Shown here piece by piece: positions 44,116 through 49,943 of a stretch of DNA of 49,943 nucleotides. The first letter of the stretch is position 1. Each line of letters begins with the position of its first letter. Under the pieces are notes generated by a model. It searched no databases. It worked only from the letters and a program-made list of their open reading frames with translations, and was not told where the DNA came from. The position numbers and the translations under genes were made by a program. The stretch lies in NCBI GenBank assembly GCA_035648735.1, contig DASRKX010000066.1:1-49943 (forward strand), written 5' to 3'. This stretch comes from REEB95 sp035648735 (GTDB taxonomy: Bacteria > Pseudomonadota > Alphaproteobacteria > ATCC43930 > CGMCC-115725).

Positions 44116-44412
44116 ATGTCGAAAGCTGGAAAAAATATCTTGCGAGGTGCGCGCCAGGCGCTCGCCTATGCACAGGGCGAACGCAATGGCTTCGTCGCGC
44201 ATGTGCCAGAGACGTCGGATGTGAGAGCTATTCGATTGCGTCTTAGATTGACTCAAGCAGAGTTTGCCACGCGCTTCGGGTTCGATTTGAAGGCAGTGCA
44301 AAACTGGGAGCAGCGCCGGCGTCGCCCCGAGCGGCCGGCGCGCGCATTTCTGCGCGTCATCGAGCGCGAGCCCGAGGCTGTGCTGCGCGCGCTCGATATG
44401 AAGGCGGGCTGA
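44116..44412 (+). CDS. XRE-family antitoxin of the pair
   Basis: A 98-residue helix-turn-helix protein, with the XRE domain at about 36-80 (IRLRLRLTQAEFATRFGFDL, then KAVQNWEQRRRRP) and a short N-terminal region that probably neutralises the toxin. It resembles NadS/HigA antitoxins. The start is ATG 44116, one base after the toxin stop, with GGAGCGAG 5 bases upstream; an ATG at 44101 would overlap the toxin. It probably represses the shared promoter through the TATACGCC repeats. Confidence 0.87.
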   Translation: MSKAGKNILRGARQALAYAQGERNGFVAHVPETSDVRAIRLRLRLTQAEFATRFGFDLKAVQNWEQRRRRPERPARAFLRVIEREPEAVLRALDMKAG

Positions 44413-44419
44413 GCCCGCC
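44403..44419. terminator. Hairpin with the antitoxin stop codon in its loop
   Basis: GGCGGGC (44403-44409) and GCCCGCC (44413-44419) flank TGA, the stop codon of the antitoxin. It lies between convergent genes and has no strong T-run on either side, so it may act as a weak two-way terminator. Confidence 0.4.
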
Positions 44420-44423
44420 GCCG

Positions 44424-44741
44424 TCATTTAATCGGCGAGAACGGCGTCGGGTTGAGGATCTTGCTCTCCTGCGCGAGCAGCAAATCGGGCGGCGAATTCT
44501 TGAGGTAATCGAGCCAGCGCTGATCCTTGTACATGGCGCCGCGCTTCTGCTCGCGCTCGGCGAGCGAGGCGTATTGCCAGATATGGATGATCTGGTTCAG
44601 CGGCCCGATCTCGGTCGTGCCGAAGAAGATCAGTTTGCCGAGCATCTCCTGCTGAATCGGCAGGCCGTTCTTGCCGTAATAATCGAGCCACGCCTTCGAC
44701 TTGCCGATGGCGGCGGTGTAGGTGCGGATTTCGAGGATCAT
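44424..44741 (-). CDS. NIPSNAP family protein
   Basis: A 105-residue dimeric alpha/beta-barrel-type protein. The hallmark start MILEIRTYTAAIGK, the IHIWQYASLAEREQKRGA core and the WLDYLKNSPPDLLLAQESKIL end match the NIPSNAP family. Bacterial members have no settled function and often sit in catabolic clusters. GGGGAGA lies 6 bases before the ATG. It shares orientation with the amidase upstream (52 bases) and may be cotranscribed with it. Confidence 0.88.
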   Translation of the reverse strand: MILEIRTYTAAIGKSKAWLDYYGKNGLPIQQEMLGKLIFFGTTEIGPLNQIIHIWQYASLAEREQKRGAMYKDQRWLDYLKNSPPDLLLAQESKILNPTPFSPIK

Positions 44742-44793
44742 CGGTTCTCCCCTGGCATGAGGCGCGGGAGGGTGGCGGCGGAGCAGCGTGCGG

Positions 44794-45978
44794 TCAAGCG
44801 CCGCAGAACGGCCCGAGCTCGACCGCCAGCCGGAGCAGCGCCTCGTCCCCGTTCGGCCAGCCGATGAAGGAAAGCCCGACCGGGCAGCCTTCGACCAAAC
44901 CCGCCGGTACCGTCACCTGCGGCAGGCCGGAAATCCCGGCGATGCAGGTGAGCTCCATGACCCGGCCGCGGAAATCGTCGAGCGTCTTGGCGTCGACATC
45001 CGTACGGGGCGCGATATCCGGCACCGTCGGCAGGCAGAGCACGGTGCCCGGCGGCACCAACGCGCGGATCTGCGCGCGGCCCACCGCCATGATCACGCGT
45101 GCATCCTGCGCCTGCGCCGCGCTCACCGTCGCGGCATAGGCGAGCCGCTCCTTGATGCCGGGGCCGAGATTCGGCCGATGCGTCGCGATCCACTTGCCGT
45201 AGATCGCCCAGATTTCACGGCCCTGGATGATGCGGAAGGCGTTGCGCCAGGCTTCGGTTCCCGCGGGCGCCACCGCGACTTCCGCCGCTGCCGGCAGGCT
45301 TGCGGCGGCGCGCGCGAGGAAGCCGCGCAGGGCCTCGACCACGGCGCCATCCGCCCGCGCCCAGGAATCTCGCGCGACCAGCAGCCGCGTCACCGGCACC
45401 GCTTCGGCCTTGCCCGTCAGCAGCACCGGCCCGATCCGCCGCAGCAGCCCGGGCGATGCCGCGAACCAGCCGACGCAATCGAAGCTCGGCGCCATGCCCA
45501 TGGCTCCCGCGGCATCGACCCGGCCATGCGTCGGCCTGATGCCGTAGATGCCGCAAAGCGCCGCCGGCACCCGCACCGAGCCGCCGGTGTCGCTGCCGAG
45601 CGCGAAATCGCAGGCGCCCGCCGCCACCGCGGCGGCCGAGCCCGATGACGACCCGCCGGGCAGCCGGCCAGGGGCGCGCGGATTGACCGGCGTGCCGTAA
45701 TGCGCGTTGGCGCCGGTGATGCTGAAGAAGAATTCGTCGCACACCGTCTTGCCGACGATGGTGGCGCCGGCTTCGAGGATGCGGCGCACCGCATCGGCAT
45801 AGGATGTCGCCGGTTGTTGCGCCGCCAGCCATTCCGGATTGCCGCCGCCGCTGCGCTCGCCGACGATCGCGAACATGTCCTTCACCGTGGCGGTCAGACC
45901 GGCCAGCGGTCCCTGCGCGGCGCCGGATAGCGGTCGCGCGATGTCGTGCGGGACGAAGGCGCTGCTCTTGCGGTTCAT
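44794..45978 (-). CDS. Amidase (amidase signature family)
   Basis: A 394-residue hydrolase of the amidase signature family, which cleaves carboxamides with a Ser-cisSer-Lys triad. The lysine is K33 (TATVKDMF), the cis-serine lies in GGSSSGSAAAVAAG (108-121) and the nucleophile is S134 in GSDTGGSVRVPAA. All are intact. Length is at the short end of the family (often 450-500). The start MNRKSSAFVPHD resembles AtzF/AtzE-like amidases. No signal peptide. It is divergent from the DUF1223 gene. The substrate is unknown. Confidence 0.88.
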   Translation of the reverse strand: MNRKSSAFVPHDIARPLSGAAQGPLAGLTATVKDMFAIVGERSGGGNPEWLAAQQPATSYADAVRRILEAGATIVGKTVCDEFFFSITGANAHYGTPVNPRAPGRLPGGSSSGSAAAVAAGACDFALGSDTGGSVRVPAALCGIYGIRPTHGRVDAAGAMGMAPSFDCVGWFAASPGLLRRIGPVLLTGKAEAVPVTRLLVARDSWARADGAVVEALRGFLARAAASLPAAAEVAVAPAGTEAWRNAFRIIQGREIWAIYGKWIATHRPNLGPGIKERLAYAATVSAAQAQDARVIMAVGRAQIRALVPPGTVLCLPTVPDIAPRTDVDAKTLDDFRGRVMELTCIAGISGLPQVTVPAGLVEGCPVGLSFIGWPNGDEALLRLAVELGPFCGA

Positions 45979-46091
45979 GTCGTGGACGTTAATGCGATCG
46001 CCGGCCCGGCGGAAGCTTACCGAGCAGTACGGCGCGCGCTCACCGGCTTGTGATAGGGCATGATTGGCAAGCGCCGGGCGCGCGGCGCAAG

Positions 46092-46883
46092 ATGCGCGCG
46101 ATGCTCAGTCGCGCCGCCCTCATTCTGACCGCGCTTGCCGTTCTCGCCGGCGGTGCCGCCATCGCCGCCGACATGCCGGCGCCCCGGCCCGCGGCCACAC
46201 CGATGGCGGGTGCGACCCGTGCCCCGGTCGTGGTCGAGCTGTTTACCTCGCAGGGTTGCAATACCTGTCCGCCGGCGGACGAGTATCTCGGCGAGCTCGC
46301 CCAGCGGCCCGACGTGCTGGCGCTCGCCTTCCACGTCGATTACTGGAACTACATCGGCTGGACCGATCCTTTCGCGAAGCCCTGGGCCACGTCGCGGCAG
46401 CGCGCCTATCAGGACAGCTTCCGCCTGCGCTTCGTCTACACGCCGCAGATGGTGGTGAACGGTGTGGCGCAAGGCGCGGGCGGAGACAGGCCCGCGATCG
46501 ACTCCATGATCCGCGACGCGGCGACGAACCAGCCGCCGCATCCGACGCTTGCCCTCGTCTGGCGCGAGGACGGCGCGCTCGCAATCGATGTCGGATCGGG
46601 TGCGTCGCCGGCCGGCAACCCGGCGACGCTCTGGCTGGTCGGCTACGACCGGCAGCACGTCACGCCCGTTCCGCGCGGCGAGAACGAAGGCCGCACGCTC
46701 ACCGACGTCCATCCGGTGCGCAGCTACCGCAAGCTCGGCGCCTGGGCCGGCTGGTCGGCGGAATTCATCGTGCCGGCGGACGAGGCCAAGGCGCTGGGCG
46801 ATGGCGGCATCGCCGTGCTGCTGCAGCGCGACGGCGCCGGCCCGATCCTGACCGCCTCGGCTATCGGCCAGCGCGGTCTCTGA
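46092..46883 (+). CDS. DUF1223 thioredoxin-like exported protein
   Basis: About 263 residues, with a signal peptide (MLSRAALILTALAVLAGGAA region, cut near residue 25). The thioredoxin-like domain begins at VVVELFTSQGCNTCPPADEY, with a CNTC motif (C56, C59) in place of the usual CxxC active site, then the family's HVDYWNYIGWTDPF and YTPQMVVNG stretches. DUF1223 proteins are probably periplasmic redox proteins, but their partner is not known. ATG 46092, 46101 and 46050 are all possible starts; 46092 or 46101 gives a proper signal peptide, and no strong ribosome binding site decides between them. Confidence 0.85.
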   Translation: MRAMLSRAALILTALAVLAGGAAIAADMPAPRPAATPMAGATRAPVVVELFTSQGCNTCPPADEYLGELAQRPDVLALAFHVDYWNYIGWTDPFAKPWATSRQRAYQDSFRLRFVYTPQMVVNGVAQGAGGDRPAIDSMIRDAATNQPPHPTLALVWREDGALAIDVGSGASPAGNPATLWLVGYDRQHVTPVPRGENEGRTLTDVHPVRSYRKLGAWAGWSAEFIVPADEAKALGDGGIAVLLQRDGAGPILTASAIGQRGL

Positions 46884-46885
46884 GG

Positions 46886-46899
46886 AGCGCTTCGGCGCT
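46886..46899. terminator. UUCG-loop hairpin between convergent genes
   Basis: AGCGC (46886-46890), TTCG, GCGCT (46895-46899) forms a short, very stable tetraloop hairpin in the 15-base gap between the DUF1223 stop and the htpG stop. There is no T-run. Confidence 0.4.
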
Positions 46900-48782
46900 T
46901 AGCTACCCAGGCCTTTTGCCAGCAATTCCGACAGCCGCCGCGCGAAGGCGGCCGGGTCGGGCAAGGGCTCGCCCTCGAGAATGCGCGCCTGATCCAGCAG
47001 CACCCAGGCGAAATCGCCGAGCGTGCCGGCGGCGCCTTCCTTGCCGGCAAGCTCCGCGAGCCGGGCAATCAGCGGGTGCTTCGGATTGATTTCGAGAATG
47101 CGCTTCGCCGCCTCGTCGAGCTTGCGGTGCTGGCGCAGCAGCCGCTCCAGATGCATGTCCATGTCGCCCTCGTCGGCGACCAGGCAGACCGCGCTGTCGG
47201 TCAGGCGGCTCGACGCGCGCACGTCCTTCACCGTGTCCCCGAGCGACAGCTTGACCAGCGCGATCAGGCTGGCGAGCGCCGGGTCGGGCTTGTCCGCCGT
47301 GGCGTCCTCCGGCTTTTCCGCCGGCGCCAGCTTTTCGAGCTCGGCCGCACCCCGCGTCGCCGATTTGAACTTGTGGTCCTTGTAGGCGCCCAAGGCCGGC
47401 ATCCAGAACTCGTCGACCGGGTCGGTCAGCAGCAGCACCTCGATGCCGCGCGCGCAGAAGCCTTCGAGCTGCGGGCTCTTGGCCAGGAGATCGAGACTGT
47501 CGCCATGGATGGTGTAGATGGCGTCTTGGCCCGGCTTCATCCGGCCGACATAGTCCTCGAGCGAGATCAGGCCGTCGCCGGCTGTCGAGCGGAACCGCGC
47601 TAGCTGCAGCAGCGCGTCGCGCTGCTCGCGCTCCTCATAGAGGCCTTCCTTGAGCACGCCGCCGAAATTCTCCCAGAACTTGGCGTATTCCGCCGGCGCC
47701 TCGTCCGATTTCTTCGCCAACTCGCCGAGCACGCGCTTGGTCAGCTGGATTCGCATGCGCGCCAGCAGCGGATTGACCTGCAGCATCTCGCGGCTGACGT
47801 TGAGCGGCAGATCCTCGCTGTCGACCACGCCGCGCAGGAAGCGCAGATAGGCCGGGAGCAGCGCCTGGCAATCGTCGGTGATGAAGACGCGCCGGACATA
47901 GAGCTTCACCCGGTTCTTACGCTCGGGCTCGAAGAGATCGAACGGCTTGGACCCGGGGACGAATAGGAGCGAGGTGTATTCGAGCGCGCCCTCGGCCTTG
48001 ACGTGAATCGTCAGCCACGGCTCGTCGAAGGCATGCGCGACGTGATGATAGAATTCGCGGTATTGCTCGGGCGTGATCTCGCCGCGCGACCGCATCCATA
48101 GCGCCGAGGCGGCGTTGACGGTCTCGCTCTTGCCGTCCGCATCGAGCACGATCGGCAGTGCGATGTGATCGGAATATTTCCGCACGATGGCGCTCAGTCG
48201 CGCGCCGTCGAGGAATTCGAGCGATTCGCCGTTGAGATGAAGCGTCACGGCCGTGCCGCGCGAAGCCTTCTCGGCCGGCGTCACGGTGTACTCGCCCTTG
48301 CCGTCGGAAACCCAGAGGAAGGCCTCGGCTTCGCCCGCCTTGCGGGTCAGCACCTCGACGCGGTCGGCGACCATGAAGGCGGAGTAGAACCCGACGCCGA
48401 ACTGCCCGATCAGGGCCACGTCCTTGCGCTGGTCGCCCGAGAGTTTCCCGAGGAAGGCGGAGGTGCCGGAGCGCGCGATGGTGCCCAGATTCTCGATCAG
48501 CTCGGCGCGGCTCATGCCGATTCCGTTATCGGCGACGGTCAGGGTCTTGGCCGCGGCGTCGGGCTTGAGGACGACGCGCAGCTCGGCATCGCCCTTGATG
48601 AGCTCGGGCCTGGTCAGCGCCTCGTAGCGCAGCCGGTCGCAGGCGTCGGAAGCGTTCGACACCAGCTCGCGCAGGAAAATCTCTTTTTCGCTATAGAGCG
48701 AATGGGCGACGATTTCGAGAAGGCGGCTGACCTCCGCCTCGAATTTCAGCTTCTCGGCCGGCGCCGTCGCGGTATCGCTCAT
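46899..48782 (-). CDS. htpG: Molecular chaperone HtpG (Hsp90)
   Basis: A 627-residue bacterial Hsp90, an ATP-driven dimeric chaperone. The GHKL ATPase domain has NASDA (43-47), DNGIGM (85-90) and GQFGVGFYS (126-134). The middle domain carries FDLFEPERKNRVKLYVRRVF and LPLNVSREMLQ; the C-terminal dimerisation domain follows. The start is ATG 48782 with GGGAGA 5 bases upstream; the frame runs on upstream to 48980 but with no family match. An RpoH-like promoter lies about 40-75 bases upstream. Confidence 0.96.
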   Translation of the reverse strand: MSDTATAPAEKLKFEAEVSRLLEIVAHSLYSEKEIFLRELVSNASDACDRLRYEALTRPELIKGDAELRVVLKPDAAAKTLTVADNGIGMSRAELIENLGTIARSGTSAFLGKLSGDQRKDVALIGQFGVGFYSAFMVADRVEVLTRKAGEAEAFLWVSDGKGEYTVTPAEKASRGTAVTLHLNGESLEFLDGARLSAIVRKYSDHIALPIVLDADGKSETVNAASALWMRSRGEITPEQYREFYHHVAHAFDEPWLTIHVKAEGALEYTSLLFVPGSKPFDLFEPERKNRVKLYVRRVFITDDCQALLPAYLRFLRGVVDSEDLPLNVSREMLQVNPLLARMRIQLTKRVLGELAKKSDEAPAEYAKFWENFGGVLKEGLYEEREQRDALLQLARFRSTAGDGLISLEDYVGRMKPGQDAIYTIHGDSLDLLAKSPQLEGFCARGIEVLLLTDPVDEFWMPALGAYKDHKFKSATRGAAELEKLAPAEKPEDATADKPDPALASLIALVKLSLGDTVKDVRASSRLTDSAVCLVADEGDMDMHLERLLRQHRKLDEAAKRILEINPKHPLIARLAELAGKEGAAGTLGDFAWVLLDQARILEGEPLPDPAAFARRLSELLAKGLGS

Positions 48783-48827
48783 GATTCTCCCGTCCTGAAC
48801 CGGACAAATCGTCCCGGCCCCGGCCAG

Positions 48828-48856
48828 ATATGAGGAAGCCGGTAGGGGCCTGCAAG
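48828..48856 (-). promoter_or_regulatory. RpoH-type heat-shock promoter of htpG
   Basis: On the minus strand CTTG (48856-48853) is followed after 18 bases by CTCATAT (48834-48828). The alphaproteobacterial RpoH consensus is about CTTG-N17/18-CYTATNT; one defined base differs. Transcription would start near 48821, 39 bases before the ATG. Confidence 0.5.
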
Positions 48857-48869
48857 GGGCATCGATCGT

Positions 48870-48897
48870 CTTGAAGACCCCGCGCCAGCCCCTATCA
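48870..48897 (+). promoter_or_regulatory. RpoH-like promoter reading toward the MHS transporter
   Basis: CTTG (48870-48873), 17 bases, then CCTATCA (48891-48897), also one mismatch to CYTATNT. It would start transcription near 48904, about 60 bases before the transporter ATG. The two RpoH-like sites lie back to back. Confidence 0.35.
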
Positions 48898-48966
48898 TGG
48901 GGACAGAAAAAGGAGCCTGCGGCCCGTTGGGGGTAATGCCGGCCGACCGTTAAGGGGGGACTCATA

Positions 48967-49943
48967 ATGGCTAGCACCACAATCGCCGGGCTTTCGCCGG
49001 CCGATCACAGCCGGGAGTTGCGCAAGGCGGTGATCGCCTCGACCATCGGCACCACCATCGAATGGTACGATTTCTTCATCTACGGCACCGCCGCGGGACT
49101 GGTCTTCGGCAAGCTCTACTTCCCGAACGAGGCTCCGTTGGCCGGAACGCTGGCGGCGTTCGGTACCTACTTCATCGGCTTCATCGGCCGGCCTATTGGC
49201 GCTGCAATATTTGGTCACTATGGCGACCGCATCGGGCGCAAGGCGACGCTCATCGCCACCCTCCTATGCATGGGTATCGCCACCTTCCTCATCGCCTTCG
49301 TGCCGACCTACGCATCGATCGGTATCTGGGGTGCCATCCTGCTGACGGTGTTGCGGATGTTCCAGGGCATCGGCGTCGGCGGCGAATGGGGCGGCTCGGT
49401 CATCCTGTCGATGGAATGGGCGCGCAGTCACGGCAATCGCGGGCTCATTGCCTCGTGGCCGCAATTCGGCGTACCGGCCGGCCTCTTCCTGTCCAACCTC
49501 GTCATTCTCGTGGTCAGTTCTTATACCGGCGATCAGTTCCTGACCTGGGGCTGGCGGATCCCGTTCGTCCTCAGCATCCTGCTGGTCGCCGTCGGCCTGT
49601 GGATCCGGCTCGGCATTCTCGAGACGCCGATCTTCCAGAAGCTGATCACGCAACGCAAGATCGAGAAAGCGCCCGTCCTCGAGGTCATCAAAAAGCAGCC
49701 GAAGGAAATCATTCTCTCTGCCTTCCTGCGGATGGCGGAACAGGCGCCGTTCTACATCTACACCGCGTTCATCTTCGCCTACGGCACCGGCACGTTGCAT
49801 ATGTCGCGTGACTTGCTGCTGACCGCGATCCTGGTCGGCGCCTGCGTCTCCTTCGTCACCATTCCACTCTCGGGCCATATCTCCGACAAGATCGGGCGGA
49901 AGAAAATGTACCTGATCGGCTCGGCGGCGGTGGGCATCTATGG
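48967..49943 (+). CDS. MFS transporter, metabolite:H+ symporter (MHS) family, 3' end cut by window
   Basis: The first roughly 325 residues of a 12-helix carrier; the frame is still open at the window edge. EWYDFFIYG (32-40) in helix 1 and the motif A loop GHYGDRIGRK (83-92) are typical of the MHS group, which takes up compounds such as proline, betaine, shikimate, citrate or 2-oxoglutarate with protons. The segment WGGSVILSMEWA and ILETPIFQKL also fit. AGGGGGA lies 7 bases before the ATG. The substrate cannot be told from the part seen. Confidence 0.9.
   Translation, partial: MASTTIAGLSPADHSRELRKAVIASTIGTTIEWYDFFIYGTAAGLVFGKLYFPNEAPLAGTLAAFGTYFIGFIGRPIGAAIFGHYGDRIGRKATLIATLLCMGIATFLIAFVPTYASIGIWGAILLTVLRMFQGIGVGGEWGGSVILSMEWARSHGNRGLIASWPQFGVPAGLFLSNLVILVVSSYTGDQFLTWGWRIPFVLSILLVAVGLWIRLGILETPIFQKLITQRKIEKAPVLEVIKKQPKEIILSAFLRMAEQAPFYIYTAFIFAYGTGTLHMSRDLLLTAILVGACVSFVTIPLSGHISDKIGRKKMYLIGSAAVGIY

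Overview
This is a high-GC chromosomal window from what looks like an alphaproteobacterium, probably a soil or water dweller of the Rhodospirillales/Hyphomicrobiales type. That placement is an inference. It rests on the complete ccmABCDEFGHI cytochrome c maturation operon, an aromatic-acid-type Liv ABC operon flanked by acyl-CoA ligases, SCOT-type CoA transferase, oxalate/formate-family carriers, dense ATGA-coupled operons, and promoter motifs of the EcfG and alphaproteobacterial RpoH types. I see no rRNA, tRNA, CRISPR array, insertion sequence or phage genes.

Layout. 1-6.3 kb: the end of a luciferase-like flavin monooxygenase, a formate dehydrogenase alpha subunit, and two tandem oxalate/formate antiporter paralogues on the other strand. 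6.8-7.8 kb: an HU-type DNA-binding protein and a small methyltransferase. 8.1-18.9 kb: an RND efflux operon (adaptor, two MdtB/MdtC-like pumps, outer-membrane lipoprotein) whose last stop codon overlaps the start of an ArfB-type ribosome rescue factor, followed by a DegP-like protein that has lost its whole catalytic triad. 18.9-22.8 kb: a DapA-family aldolase divergent from an aldolase/short-chain dehydrogenase fusion, then a solitary PEP-CTERM protein with a near-perfect sigma54 promoter and its own terminator. 22.8-25.5 kb: a divergent uracil-DNA-glycosylase-like protein, a small zincin, pterin dehydratase and the two CoA transferase subunits.

25.6-32.1 kb (minus strand): ccmI-H-G-F-E-D-C-B-A, including a 51-residue ccmD. 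A strong intrinsic terminator at 32.13 kb separates it from the next minus-strand operon, 32.3-40.7 kb: acyl-CoA synthetase, livG, livH, livM, substrate-binding protein, livF, PaaK-like ligase. The likely job of that operon is uptake and CoA activation of a carboxylic acid. Aconitase (TTG start) is divergent from it. 43.7-44.4 kb holds a RelE/HigB-type toxin with an XRE antitoxin in a locally AT-richer patch; the operator sits inside the promoter and the mRNA appears leaderless. The end holds a NIPSNAP protein, an amidase, a DUF1223 thioredoxin-like protein, htpG with an RpoH-like promoter, and the start of an MHS-family transporter.

The best candidates for something new are: the efflux operon joined to ribosome rescue and a pseudoprotease, behind a possible general-stress promoter and an attenuator-like leader; the one-gene sigma54/PEP-CTERM unit; and the toxin-antitoxin control region.
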